In this document: piece after piece, positions 1 to 8,392 of the stretch
How positions within the stretch are numbered: position 1 is the first letter of the stretch
Layout of the letters: each line of letters opens with the position of its first letter
Assembly: GCF_039523035.1 (NCBI RefSeq)
Contig: NZ_BAAAEN010000010.1
Location: forward strand, 138,666-202,665
Reading direction: 5' to 3'
Length of the DNA: 64,000 nt
From: Pigmentiphaga daeguensis
Lineage (GTDB): Bacteria; Pseudomonadota; Gammaproteobacteria; Burkholderiales; Burkholderiaceae_B
Position numbers and translations under genes: made by a program
The notes under the pieces: model-generated
Told to the model about the DNA's origin: nothing
What the model saw: the letters and a program-made list of their open reading frames with translations, nothing else
The model's database searches: none

Positions 1-576
1 GCGTTTCTGCAGGTCGCGGGCGCTGATGTCGTTGAGGATCGTGTAGCCGAAGATGTGGCCGGGGGCGTCGCCTTCGGCGATGTCGCGGCCGCCCTGGCCG
101 ATGACGACGGCGAGTTCGACCTCGTAATCCAGGCGGCGGGTGACGCGCTGGTCGTAGCGGATGGCGCCCTCGTGCGGGACGATCGCGGTCCAGGGCTTGG
201 TGAAGAACTGCGGATGCTCGGGCTCCTGGGTATCGAGATTGCGCGAGGCGTTATCTTCCTGGATGTGCTCCCTATAATTGCGGCCCAGGCAGAAGATGTT
301 CTTGGGCGGACGCGGAATGGGTGCCAGCAGGCGGTAGCTGCCGGGCGAAACCAGGTGGGCGTCGGCGACGGCGGCGATGTCGCGGCACCAGGCCCAGGTG
401 CAGGCGCCGCCGGCGGCTAGGTCGACCATGGTCAGGCGGCCGGTCTCGGGCCACGGGAAGGGCAGCGTGGCGGGCGGAGCGGCCTGGGCGAAGGCCTGGA
501 GGTCGCAGACGCGGCCGTCGTCCAGGAAGAGTGCGGGCAGCTGGCGGCCGCCCAGTTCAATGGTGGCGAGTTTCAT
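1..576 (-). CDS. Fumarylacetoacetate hydrolase family protein (partial)
   Basis: The 3' end lies beyond the left edge; 192 codons are visible. The protein starts MKLATIELGG and has the family core: an Arg-Asn-Tyr-X2-His stretch (GRNYREHIQE), the metal-ligand strand YEVELAVVIG, and LNDISARDLQ near the cut end. Members of this family (FAA hydrolases, acylpyruvases, 2-hydroxyhepta-2,4-diene-1,7-dioate isomerases) act on diketo acids from ring cleavage using Mg2+ or Ca2+; the exact substrate cannot be read. The gene diverges from an IclR regulator 53 bp away, its probable local regulator. A second family member lies at 6428-7354. Confidence 0.9.
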   Translation of the reverse strand, partial: MKLATIELGGRQLPALFLDDGRVCDLQAFAQAAPPATLPFPWPETGRLTMVDLAAGGACTWAWCRDIAAVADAHLVSPGSYRLLAPIPRPPKNIFCLGRNYREHIQEDNASRNLDTQEPEHPQFFTKPWTAIVPHEGAIRYDQRVTRRLDYEVELAVVIGQGGRDIAEGDAPGHIFGYTILNDISARDLQKR

Positions 577-629
577 GGTTCGTTCCTGGCTGAAAGAAAG
601 CGGATAGGCGCAACGGTGGAGGCAAGGAC

Positions 630-1403
630 ATGGCGCCCAAGGTCAAGTCGGCCCAACGGGCCATAGAGATCCTGGAATTCTTCGCGCGGCGCAAGGCGCC
701 CGCGACGCTGAGCGAGATTGCCGCGGCGCTGAACTATCCGGCCTCGAGCACGCTGGCCCTGCTGCGCACGCTGAGCGAAATGGGCTATCTCGACCATTCG
801 TCCAGCGAGCGGACCTTCGTGCCGACGGTGAAGGCAGCGCTGTTGGGCATCTGGGTCAACGACGCGTTGATGGCCGACGGCACGATCGCCCGCCTGATGT
901 ACCAGATGCGCGAGGAGACGGGCGGGACGCCCACGCTGGGGATACAAAGTGGCCACCACGTGCAGTACATACACGTGGTGCGCGGCCCGGACGCCCTGCA
1001 CCGGCGCGACGTGGCGCCGGGCACGCTGCGGCCGCTGCTGCGCTCGGCCATGGGGACGGTGCTGCTGTCGCTCAAGCCGCCTTCCGAGCTGTGGGCGCTG
1101 GTCAACCGGATCAACGCGCACGAGTCGCCGGAGCACCGGGTGTCGATGGCCGAACTGGGCAAGCGTATCCAGCAGTACCGCGAAAGCGGCTATGCCTACA
1201 GCGAAGGCGTGTCGACGCCGGGAGCCGGCATCATCACGACGCTGCTGGCCGCGCCGGCCCACCAGCCGCCGATGGCCCTGGGCATAGGCGCGAGCCTCGC
1301 GGCGCTGCGCGCCAAGAAGCTCGATTTCCTGAAGGCGCTGCAGCGGGTGGTGGAGCTTCATCGCAAGCATATGGAGGCCTTGCCGGACAAGTTCGGGCAC
1401 TGA
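630..1403 (+). CDS. IclR family transcriptional regulator
   Basis: The 257-residue length is typical of IclR proteins. Residues about 5-70 form the winged helix-turn-helix (SAQRAIEILEFF, then LSEIAAALNYPASSTLALLR); residues about 80-250 form the effector domain with the usual central Ala-Met-Gly segment (SAMGTVLLS). A GGAGG-type ribosome site precedes the ATG. IclR proteins commonly bind aromatic or acid effectors and control the neighbouring catabolic operon. Here the divergent neighbour is the FAA-hydrolase gene, and the leftward Bug gene converges from downstream. Confidence 0.93.
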   Translation: MAPKVKSAQRAIEILEFFARRKAPATLSEIAAALNYPASSTLALLRTLSEMGYLDHSSSERTFVPTVKAALLGIWVNDALMADGTIARLMYQMREETGGTPTLGIQSGHHVQYIHVVRGPDALHRRDVAPGTLRPLLRSAMGTVLLSLKPPSELWALVNRINAHESPEHRVSMAELGKRIQQYRESGYAYSEGVSTPGAGIITTLLAAPAHQPPMALGIGASLAALRAKKLDFLKALQRVVELHRKHMEALPDKFGH

Positions 1404-1437
1404 GCGGGACGCGCGTGCCGCAGCGGGCCGGCCGTAT

Positions 1438-2406
1438 TCATTGCGCGACCAGGCCGGCCTTGTCGGCAACGGTGCGCAGTGTTTCGATTTCCTTGACGTT
1501 GAAGGCGCGCATCTGCTCCGGATCGCGCTTGAGCAGCTCGGAGCCTCCCTTTTCGGCGAACTCCTGCACCGACCGGGATTCCAGCACCTCTTTCATGGTG
1601 TCGGCCAGGCGCCGGGTGATCGCGTCGCTGACCTCCGCGCGCGCCATCAATGCCGACCAGCCATAGATGACGTAGCCGGGATAGCCGCTTTCCCGGATGG
1701 TGGGTACGTCCGGGAACTCGACGTGACGCTTTTCGCCGGTGACGGCGAGGATGCGCAGCTTGGCTGCCTTGGCCGAGGGCGCCAGCGAGGCCACGCCGTC
1801 CATCGCCACGTCGATCTGCCCGCCGATCAGGTCGGTGTTCATCTGGCTGGTCGATTTGTACGAGATGGGCGTGAAGCGGATGCCGGCGATGCTGGAGAAC
1901 CATTCGGTGGCCAGGCGATAGCCCCAGGCGAAGTTGCCGAAGTTCAGCCTCTCGGGCTGCGCCTTGGCCGCGGCGACGAGGTCGGCCAGCGTCTTGTACG
2001 GCGAGTTGGCCGGCACGGCGATGCCCAACATGCTGCGGGTGACGCCCGAGATGGGCTTGAAGTCCTTGAGCGGATCGTAGGGCAGGTCCTTGACGACGAT
2101 GGGGTTGACCGACAGGTTGGTCCAGCTGCCCAGCACCAGGGTGTAGCCGTCGGCCGGCGCGTTCTTGGCCGCCATGATGCCGATGCGGCCGTCGGCCCCG
2201 GGCATGTTATCCACGGTGACCGCCTGGCCCAGCCGGCTGGCGAGCTGTTGCGCGATGACGCGGCCCGAGGTGTCGCTGGTGCTGCCGGGCGCGAAGGGCA
2301 CGATCAGGCGGATAGGCTGGGCGGGATAGGCCGCCTCGCGCGCCTGCGCGGCCGGGGCCGAGATGGCCAGCGCGCACAGGGCGCCGGCAAGGTGCATGAT
2401 CTTCAT
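1438..2406 (-). CDS. Bug/TctC family periplasmic tripartite tricarboxylate receptor
   Basis: The 322-residue protein has a clear Sec signal peptide (MKIMHLAGALCALAISAPAA, cleaved near AQA) and then the Bug hallmark YPAQPIRLIVPFAPGSTSD, the strand-loop that cups the carboxylate ligand. Bug proteins bind organic acids or aromatic carboxylates in the periplasm. It is the promoter-distal gene of a leftward cassette with the CoA-transferase (48 bp upstream) and enoyl-CoA hydratase, which suggests uptake of an acid that is then CoA-activated. The ligand is unknown. Confidence 0.93.
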   Translation of the reverse strand: MKIMHLAGALCALAISAPAAQAREAAYPAQPIRLIVPFAPGSTSDTSGRVIAQQLASRLGQAVTVDNMPGADGRIGIMAAKNAPADGYTLVLGSWTNLSVNPIVVKDLPYDPLKDFKPISGVTRSMLGIAVPANSPYKTLADLVAAAKAQPERLNFGNFAWGYRLATEWFSSIAGIRFTPISYKSTSQMNTDLIGGQIDVAMDGVASLAPSAKAAKLRILAVTGEKRHVEFPDVPTIRESGYPGYVIYGWSALMARAEVSDAITRRLADTMKEVLESRSVQEFAEKGGSELLKRDPEQMRAFNVKEIETLRTVADKAGLVAQ

Positions 2407-2454
2407 GGGGTGTCTCCTTGGAATGTTGTCGTACCCGGGTTGGCGCCCCGGGGG

Positions 2455-3654
2455 TCAGGATCTCGCCTGGGTGTCCTCGCGATGAAGGAAGGCCGCGATC
2501 TGTTCGGGCGTGCGGCCCAGGCCGGCCAGGATCTCGGCCGTGTGCTGGCCCAGCGCCGGCGGCGGTGCGTCCAGGCCCGGGCCGTCGTGCTCGTAGCAGA
2601 AGCCGGCGTTCAGCACGCGCAGGGCCTGGTCGCCAGCCGCGATCGACAGCAGCAATCGCCTGTCGTCCAGGTGCGGCTGCGCCAGTGCCTCGGGCAGCTC
2701 GCGCACTTCGCCGGCCGGCACGCCGGCCGCGTTGAGCAGCTCCGCCCACTCGGCGGCGCCACGGCCGGCCAGCGCCTGGCGCACCTCATGCTGCAAGGCT
2801 TCGCCGTGGGCGACCCGTGTGCCCCGGTCCTGGAAACGCGGATCGGCGATCAGGTCCTCGCGTCCTATCACGCGGCACAGCCGCTCGAACTGATCCTGGC
2901 GGACCGCGCCCAGCGTCAGGTGCCCCGCCGCAGTGGGGAAGGTATCGGCGGTGGGCGACATGCTGTAGCCGCGGTTGCCCTGCTTGGCTGGACGCTTGCC
3001 GGTCAGCAGGTGCGGGCCGGCCATCGAGATCATCAGCACCAGCGCGGCGTCGTACATGGCCACGTCCACCTGCTGCGCCCGGCCGTCGCGGCCACGCTGC
3101 AGCAGGGCGGCGACGATGGCGAACGCGGCCAGCAGGCCCGAGTAGGTGTCGACCGCCGGATAGCCAATGCGGATGGGCGGGGTGCCCGGTTCACCGCTCA
3201 GGCTCATCATGCCCGAGGTGCTCTGGATGATCTGGTCGATCGCGGGCTGGTGACGCAACTCGCCACGCTGGCCGTAGCCCGAGATCGAGCAGAAGACGAT
3301 GCGAGGGTTGAGGGCCTTGCAGGCTTCGTAGCCCAGGCCCAGGCGGTCCATGACGCCGGGCCGGAAGTTCTCGGTCACCACGTCGGCGCCGGCGATCAGC
3401 TCGCGCGCGACCGCCACGTCGGCGTCGCGCTTGAGATCGAGCACGATGGACTTCTTGCCCGAATTGACCGAGGCGAACGACGGGCCCATGCCGTCGGCAT
3501 ACTGGATGCCGCCGTAGTTGCGCATGGTGTCGCCGGCGGCCGATTCGACCTTGATGACCTCGGCGCCCAGCAGGCGCAGGAAGTTGGTGGCGATGGGGCC
3601 CGACAGCACGTGCGTGAAGTCGACGATCCGGTAGCCTTGCAACGGTTGGGGCAC
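2455..3654 (-). CDS. CaiB/BaiF (class III) CoA-transferase
   Basis: A 399-residue class III CoA-transferase with GTG start, preceded by AGGAG. The N-terminal Rossmann segment RIVDFTHVLSGPIATNFLRL, the nucleotide-loop residues around LLGAEVIKVE and the conserved Asp in HQPAIDQIIQ, equivalent to the catalytic Asp of formyl-CoA transferase, are all present. The reaction moves CoA from a donor thioester to a carboxylic acid through an aspartyl-CoA intermediate. It lies 12 bp downstream of the enoyl-CoA hydratase gene, so the two are probably co-transcribed and activate then hydrate an acid, perhaps the Bug ligand. Confidence 0.93.
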   Translation of the reverse strand: MPQPLQGYRIVDFTHVLSGPIATNFLRLLGAEVIKVESAAGDTMRNYGGIQYADGMGPSFASVNSGKKSIVLDLKRDADVAVARELIAGADVVTENFRPGVMDRLGLGYEACKALNPRIVFCSISGYGQRGELRHQPAIDQIIQSTSGMMSLSGEPGTPPIRIGYPAVDTYSGLLAAFAIVAALLQRGRDGRAQQVDVAMYDAALVLMISMAGPHLLTGKRPAKQGNRGYSMSPTADTFPTAAGHLTLGAVRQDQFERLCRVIGREDLIADPRFQDRGTRVAHGEALQHEVRQALAGRGAAEWAELLNAAGVPAGEVRELPEALAQPHLDDRRLLLSIAAGDQALRVLNAGFCYEHDGPGLDAPPPALGQHTAEILAGLGRTPEQIAAFLHREDTQARS

Positions 3655-3666
3655 GGTCGGTGTCTC

Positions 3667-4452
3667 CTAGTCGGCGACGCGCGGGAACTGGCCGGTGAAG
3701 ACCGGCTTGCGGCGTTCGTTGAAGGCGCGCTTAGCCTCGCGGCCATCGGGGGTCAGGCCCAGGTAGCGCTGCATCGGCGCGCCGGCCTCCATGTGGTTGC
3801 TGAAGCCGGCCATGTCCAGCAGCAGGTTGGTCGCGCTCTTGGTATAGCGGATGGCCAGCGGCGGTAGCTCGGCCAGCGTGGCCGCCAGTTCGTCCACGGC
3901 GGCGTCGAAGTCCGCCGCCGGCACGCAGCGGTTGATCAGGCCCCATTCCAGCGCCTGCGGCGCCTGCAGACGTCCGCCCAGCAGCGACAGCTCCAGCGAG
4001 CGCGCGCGTCCGATGGTGAACAGGAAGGCGCCGCCGCTATGGTTGCCGGCCTGGATCTCGCGCATCTGGAAGAAGGCCGTGTCGACGGCCACCACCAGGT
4101 CGCAGGACGTGGCCAGGTAGACGCCGCCTCCGATGGCCGGGCCGTTCACGGCCGCGACCACTGGCTTGGCGTTGCGCTGGATGCGCTGCCGCGCGGCGAC
4201 GTTCCAGCGGCCGTAGGCATCGATGGCCTGGGGATCTGCCTGGGCGGTGAAACGCAGGTCCTGGCCGGCGCTGAAGATGTCGCCCGCGCCGGTCAGGACG
4301 GCGCAGCGGCAACCCGGGTCGACCTCGACCTCGTCGAAGGCGGCGACCAGTTCCTGGAAGGTCTGGAGATCGTGGGCGTTCCTGGCGTCGGGGCGATCGA
4401 TGACGACCCGCCAGATGGGGCCTTGTTGGTCGATCCTGATGTGCTGAGGCAT
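3667..4452 (-). CDS. Enoyl-CoA hydratase/isomerase family protein
   Basis: Crotonase-fold protein of about 261 residues. The ATG at 4452 (MPQHIRIDQQG) is chosen because GGAG lies just upstream; an ATG 27 bp further out has no such site. The first oxyanion-hole strand is AGQDLRF and the second is GPAIGGGVYLATSCDL, both typical. The usual catalytic-glutamate segment reads REIQAGNHSGG, not the hydratase-like version, so hydratase, isomerase or another crotonase activity are all possible. First gene of the hydratase/CoA-transferase/Bug cassette, downstream of two operator-like palindromes at 4525-4560. Confidence 0.9.
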   Translation of the reverse strand: MPQHIRIDQQGPIWRVVIDRPDARNAHDLQTFQELVAAFDEVEVDPGCRCAVLTGAGDIFSAGQDLRFTAQADPQAIDAYGRWNVAARQRIQRNAKPVVAAVNGPAIGGGVYLATSCDLVVAVDTAFFQMREIQAGNHSGGAFLFTIGRARSLELSLLGGRLQAPQALEWGLINRCVPAADFDAAVDELAATLAELPPLAIRYTKSATNLLLDMAGFSNHMEAGAPMQRYLGLTPDGREAKRAFNERRKPVFTGQFPRVAD

Positions 4453-4524
4453 GGTGTCTCCTGTCGTGGCCGCGTGCATCGGTGCGGCGGATTATCTCGA
4501 CGGAAGACACCGGGAAGACGTCGC

Positions 4525-4560
4525 TTTCACCAGTGTGAAAGCGTTTTCACAAATGTGAAA
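4525..4560. promoter_or_regulatory. Two tandem TTTCAC-N4-GTGAAA palindromes (candidate operators)
   Basis: Perfect palindromes at 4525-4540 (spacer CAGT) and 4545-4560 (spacer AAAT), centres 20 bp apart and so on one helix face. They sit 73-108 bp upstream of the enoyl-CoA hydratase start. A weaker third version may follow at 4560-4575. The arrangement is typical of a dimeric repressor or activator site; no adjacent gene identifies the protein. Confidence 0.6.
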
Positions 4561-4581
4561 TTCAGTGATGTGGAAAACGCA

Positions 4582-4617
4582 GAAGCGGTTCGCGCGCAGA
4601 TCCGCGCGAACCGCTTC
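4582..4617 (-). terminator. Rho-independent terminator downstream of Bug gene
   Basis: A perfect inverted repeat with 15-bp arms (4582-4596 and 4603-4617) and a 6-nt loop lies 17 bp after the stop of the leftward Bug gene. Read leftward, it is followed by TGCGTTTT, a short U-run, so it probably ends that transcript and insulates the next operon. Confidence 0.75.
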
Positions 4618-4634
4618 AAGGACACGCGGGAGAC

Positions 4635-5624
4635 TTATTGAGGTTCGATCCCCGCCGCCTGGATCACCGGCTTCCACTTGGCCGTCTCGGCCTTGATGCG
4701 GGCGGCGAACACGTCGGGCATTTCACCCAGCGGCGTGATGCCGGCGTTCTCGAGCTGTGCGCGGAAAGCCGGTTCGTTGATCATCTTGCGGCCTTCCTCG
4801 GCCAGCTTGGCGACCACGTCCGCCGGCATGCCGGTCGGGCCCATCAGTCCGTTCCAGGTGTCGACCTCGTGGCCCGGGTAGGTTTCCGCGATGGTGGGTA
4901 CCGAAGGCAGCTGCGGCAGGCGCTTGTCGCTGGAAACCGCCAGCAGCGTGAGCTTCTCGGGCGTCTTGGCGTAGGACATGACTTCCGAGACGCTGGCGCT
5001 GTACATGTCGATCTGCCCGGCCAGCACGTCGGCCAGGGCCGGCGCGCCGCCGCGGTAGGGAACGGTGGTGGCGGTCACGCCGACGCGGCTCAGGAACAGC
5101 AGCGCCGACAGGTGGGTCAGCGTGCCGTTGCCGCCGTGGCCCACGTTCAGCTTGCCGGGATTGGCCTTGGCGTAGTTGACGAGGTCGGTCACGGTGCGGA
5201 AGTTGCGCTGGGGGTTGACCGCCAGCACGAAGGGGTTGCCGCCCACGTTGACGATGGGGGCGAGGTCGCGGATCGGGTCGTAGCGGATCTTGTTGGTCAT
5301 GGGCGCCGTGACGATCTGCGTCATGGTCGCCATGAACAGCGTGTAGCCGTCGGGCTGGGCGCGCGCGACCTGCTCGGCGGCGATGGTGCCGGCCGCGCCG
5401 CCCTTGTTGTCCACGATGAAGGGCTTGCCGAAGATCTTGCTCATGCGCTCGGCCATCATGCGGGCCATCATGTCGGTATTGCCGCCCGGGGCGAACGGCA
5501 CCACGATGGTGACCGGCCGGCTGGGCCAGGCATCGGCGGCCAGGGCGGTGGCGGGGCCCGCGGCGATCGCGGCCGCCGCCAGGGCCAGGGGAATGCGGCG
5601 CAGCCATTGCTGGAGGGGGTTCAT
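4635..5624 (-). CDS. Bug/TctC family periplasmic receptor
   Basis: The start at 5624 (MNPLQQWLRRIPLALAAAAI) follows AAGGAG at good spacing and gives a 329-residue protein with a Sec signal peptide ending near ALA; the longer frame upstream is unsupported. WPSRPVTIVVPFAPGGNTDM is the Bug signature, and VDNKGGAAGTIAAEQVARA is the typical second segment. It stands alone between the terminator at 4582-4617 and the VOC/FAA-hydrolase pair, so its ligand cannot be deduced. Confidence 0.92.
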   Translation of the reverse strand: MNPLQQWLRRIPLALAAAAIAAGPATALAADAWPSRPVTIVVPFAPGGNTDMMARMMAERMSKIFGKPFIVDNKGGAAGTIAAEQVARAQPDGYTLFMATMTQIVTAPMTNKIRYDPIRDLAPIVNVGGNPFVLAVNPQRNFRTVTDLVNYAKANPGKLNVGHGGNGTLTHLSALLFLSRVGVTATTVPYRGGAPALADVLAGQIDMYSASVSEVMSYAKTPEKLTLLAVSSDKRLPQLPSVPTIAETYPGHEVDTWNGLMGPTGMPADVVAKLAEEGRKMINEPAFRAQLENAGITPLGEMPDVFAARIKAETAKWKPVIQAAGIEPQ

Positions 5625-5828
5625 GGTGTCGTCTCCTTCATCGGTCGTCATTGTCGTCGGTGGAGCAGGCCGCCGTTCGGTGCGAGCGCGCCGGCGGCCG
5701 GAAAACGGGCGCGAAAGGGGCCTCCCCGCGCGCGAACGCGCCGGGGCAATGCCTGTGGAAAGAATCCCCTTGCGTGCCGGGTTCGTATGTGCCGGGCTGG
5801 CGGGCACCGGGGCCGCCGGCGCTCGTGC

Positions 5829-6413
5829 TCAGTCTTTTTTTCCCGTGTCCTTCTTGCCGTCCTTGGCGGCCAGCACCGCGGCGGGCGGCTGGACGACGAA
5901 GTGGGCGAGGCGGTGCCGGTCGAACGATTCCAGGTTGCGCTCCCAGGTCTGCGGCTGGTGGTCGGCGTCCATCGGAATCTGGTCCATGTCGGTATAGATC
6001 TCGACGTTGTTGCCGTCCGGATCCTTGAACACCAGGAACCAGTTCGCGCCGGGGCCGTGCTGGCCGATGCCGCGCTCGATCGTCACGCCCAACTGGCGGG
6101 CCACGTCCACGGCGCGGCGCATTTCCTCGACCGATTCCACGTAGTACGAGAAGTGCTCGAGCCCTGGGCGCGTATAGCGCGGAAGATCGTCGCGGTCGGG
6201 GGCGTCGTCGGGGATGCGCGACAGGGCCAGGTCATGGTGGTCTTCACCCGCCCGCAGGAAGACCATCTGGTCGCCGATGCGGTCGGACACGCGCAGGCCC
6301 ATGACCTCGGTATAGAAGCGGGTGGAGGCTTCGAGGTCGCGAACCATCAGGACCAGGTGGCCCAGTTTGCGCGTACGGATGGGAGCGACCGGTTGCTGGT
6401 CAGCGGATGTCAC
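5829..6413 (-). CDS. VOC family / extradiol dioxygenase-like protein
   Basis: A 194-residue vicinal-oxygen-chelate protein. The GTG start at 6413 is chosen because a perfect AAGGAGG lies 5 bp upstream; the open frame extends much further but has no other credible start. The three VOC metal ligands are visible: His in LGHLVLMVRD, His in LEHFSYYVES and Glu in GNNVEIYTD, an arrangement shared by catechol 2,3-dioxygenases and glyoxalases. It is short for a two-module dioxygenase, having one module pair. It sits 14 bp after the FAA-hydrolase gene, so the pair may cleave and hydrolyse a ring product. Confidence 0.87.
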   Translation of the reverse strand: MTSADQQPVAPIRTRKLGHLVLMVRDLEASTRFYTEVMGLRVSDRIGDQMVFLRAGEDHHDLALSRIPDDAPDRDDLPRYTRPGLEHFSYYVESVEEMRRAVDVARQLGVTIERGIGQHGPGANWFLVFKDPDGNNVEIYTDMDQIPMDADHQPQTWERNLESFDRHRLAHFVVQPPAAVLAAKDGKKDTGKKD

Positions 6414-6427
6414 GTTTGCCTCCTTGC

Positions 6428-7354
6428 CTATCGGCTTTCCTGCACGACGGTGTTCTCGATCGTGCCGATGTTCTCGATGCGCGCCACCATCCTGTCCCCC
6501 GCCTTCAGGTAGACGCCGCGCCCCATGCCCACGCCGTCGGGCGTACCGGTGGCGATGAAGTCGCCGGGATGCAGGGTCAGGATGCGCGACAGGTAGGCGA
6601 TCTGCTCGGCCACCGAGAAGATCATTTCCGAGGTGCTGCCGTCCTGCATGGTCTCGCCGTTGACCGCCAGCGACATGCGCAGTTGCTGGGGGTCGCCGAT
6701 GCAGCCCGCCGGCACCAGCCACGGGCCCATGGGACCGAAGGTGTCGAAGCTCTTGCCGCGGAACCAGTCGTGGGTGAAGGGATAGTCGGTGCGGCGGTTG
6801 AGGTCGCGCGCGCTGATGTCGTTGAATACGGTATAGGCGGCGATGGCCGACAGGGCGTCGTCGACCGGTACGTGGCGGCAGGTCTTGCCGATGACCACGC
6901 CCAGTTCCACTTCCCAGTCGAGCCGACTGGTCTCGGGCGGCATCTGGACGTTTTCGCCGGTGGCGACCACGCTGGTCTCGGCCTTCATGAAGATGTAGGG
7001 CTGGCTTTCGCTGCGCGCCGCCAGCTTGGTGCCCATCTCGTCGGCGTGTTCGTAGAAATTGGAAGCCGTCGCGAAGATGCGGCGGGGCTGGTAGGGGACC
7101 GCATAGGTGGCGTCTTCCACCACGGCCAGCCGGCCGCTTGCGGCGAGTTGGACGGCGCGATCGGCCATCGTGGCGATCAGCGGGCCGCTGCCGGCCCAAT
7201 CCGCGATCAGCGCGCCGATGCCCCCCGCCACGCGGGCCGGGTCCACGTCGCAGGCTTTCGCCAATTGCGCCAGGTCATACAGGGTGTCGTTGACCACCAG
7301 GCCAGGATGCTTGCCGCCGTTGCGCTGATAAGTCGCCAGACCGTGCCAGTTCAC
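6428..7354 (-). CDS. Fumarylacetoacetate hydrolase family protein
   Basis: A 308-residue protein with a GTG start after GAGGAG. The C-terminal catalytic domain contains the metal-binding strand DWEVELGVVIG, FNDISARDLNRR and the late glycine-rich segment GTPDGVGMGRGVYLKAGD. Such enzymes hydrolyse or isomerise 2,4-diketo acids made by meta-cleavage of aromatics. It leads a two-gene leftward operon with the VOC protein. The upstream region holds a GTATAC-centred palindrome of the type bound by GntR/FCD regulators, and a GntR/FCD gene diverges from it. Confidence 0.92.
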   Translation of the reverse strand: MNWHGLATYQRNGGKHPGLVVNDTLYDLAQLAKACDVDPARVAGGIGALIADWAGSGPLIATMADRAVQLAASGRLAVVEDATYAVPYQPRRIFATASNFYEHADEMGTKLAARSESQPYIFMKAETSVVATGENVQMPPETSRLDWEVELGVVIGKTCRHVPVDDALSAIAAYTVFNDISARDLNRRTDYPFTHDWFRGKSFDTFGPMGPWLVPAGCIGDPQQLRMSLAVNGETMQDGSTSEMIFSVAEQIAYLSRILTLHPGDFIATGTPDGVGMGRGVYLKAGDRMVARIENIGTIENTVVQESR

Positions 7355-7683
7355 GGAATCTCCTCGTTGCTGTCTGTGTTGGATCCGGGGCGTCGACCCG
7401 GCGGGACCGCCAGTTTTACCCCATGCTTTGGGATACTTTAAGCATGTCGTGTATACACGTCAACCGTTTTAAGATAAATTTTTTGCCAGGTGTGTGCCAG
7501 AAAAAGGGGGGGGACAAACCCTGAATGGCTGGGCGGGGCAGGAGTCAGGCCATCGAATGCGGCTGTTTTTTGTATGCAATATCGTCCTAGTGTGTTCAAT
7601 AAGGGAGGTCAGGCATATCCAGGTGCCGCTCATGTTCATGGTCGAAGCGGTGCCGCGTATAATCCGCAGGCATTCGCTGGCCC
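7355..7683. promoter_or_regulatory. Divergent control region between FAA-hydrolase and GntR genes
   Basis: No gene is visible in this 329-bp stretch, which is AT-richer than its surroundings. It contains a perfect 12-bp palindrome CGTGTATACACG (7448-7459), a similar TTGTATGCAA (7570-7579), an eight-G run near 7505, and a perfect TATAAT at 7658-7663 placed about 20 bp before the GntR start. I see no convincing -35 for that -10. Confidence 0.6.
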
Positions 7684-8349
7684 ATGTTGAAGGATGCTTT
7701 CGTGACCACCATTGCCGCTCGGATCAGCCAGTCGCTGGCTGACGAGATCATTGCGGGTACCCTGGCCCCGGGCGAGAAGCTCGAGGAGCCCTCGCTGGCC
7801 GAGCGCTTCCAGGTATCGCGCACACCCATCCGCGAGGCGCTGCGCCTGCTCAATGCCCGCGGCCTGATCGAGCTGGTGCCGCGCCGTGGCGGCGTGGTGG
7901 CCAACGTCAGCGCCGAACAACTGGCCGACATGCTCGAGGCGCTGTGCGAACTGGAGTCGCTGTGCTGCCGCATCGCCACCCAGCGCATGAGCGCCATGCA
8001 GCGCCGCCAGCTCGAACTGCTGCACGAACAGGCCCAGCAGGTTTCCGAGCGCGGCGATGCCGATGCCTATCTCAAGATCAACGCGCGCTTCCACCAGCTC
8101 ATCTGCCAGGGTACGCAGAACCAGACCCTGGTCGCTCAGGTCGAAAACCTGCGCGACCGGCTGGCGCCGGTGCGCGCCGCGCAAAGCGGGGTCGAACGCC
8201 GCTTCGAAACTTCCCATCGCGAACACGAGAAGATCGTGGAAGCGGTGCTGGCCGGCCAGCCCGAGCAGGCCTACCTGGCCATGCGCAGCCACACCACCCG
8301 GCTGACGCTTCATGTGATGGAGCAGATCGAGGCCCAACGCGCCGGCTAG
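7684..8349 (+). CDS. GntR family regulator, FadR/FCD subfamily
   Basis: A 221-residue protein: winged helix at about 10-75 (LAERFQVSRTPIREALRLL, ending PRRGGVVA) and an all-helical FCD effector domain at about 85-215 with the metal-site histidines in NARFHQLI, SHREHEKI and MRSHTTRL. The ATG at 7684 has no clear ribosome site; an in-frame GTG at 7702 preceded by AAGGA is a good alternative and would remove six residues. FCD regulators usually repress organic-acid genes. The FAA-hydrolase operon across the divergent region and the binding-fold gene 43 bp downstream are likely targets. Confidence 0.93.
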   Translation: MLKDAFVTTIAARISQSLADEIIAGTLAPGEKLEEPSLAERFQVSRTPIREALRLLNARGLIELVPRRGGVVANVSAEQLADMLEALCELESLCCRIATQRMSAMQRRQLELLHEQAQQVSERGDADAYLKINARFHQLICQGTQNQTLVAQVENLRDRLAPVRAAQSGVERRFETSHREHEKIVEAVLAGQPEQAYLAMRSHTTRLTLHVMEQIEAQRAG

Positions 8350-8392
8350 CGACCATTCCTCGCGCGTCGGCCACTGAAGGAACTGATTCGCC

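Noticed and set aside
1441..3867. An 808-codon plus-strand open frame
   Set aside because: Shadow of the leftward Bug, CoA-transferase and hydratase genes; composition is typical of antisense frames.
7498..7512. A-run followed by eight G as a phase-variation tract
   Set aside because: It lies in non-coding DNA more than 170 bp from either start, with no promoter spacing it would alter.
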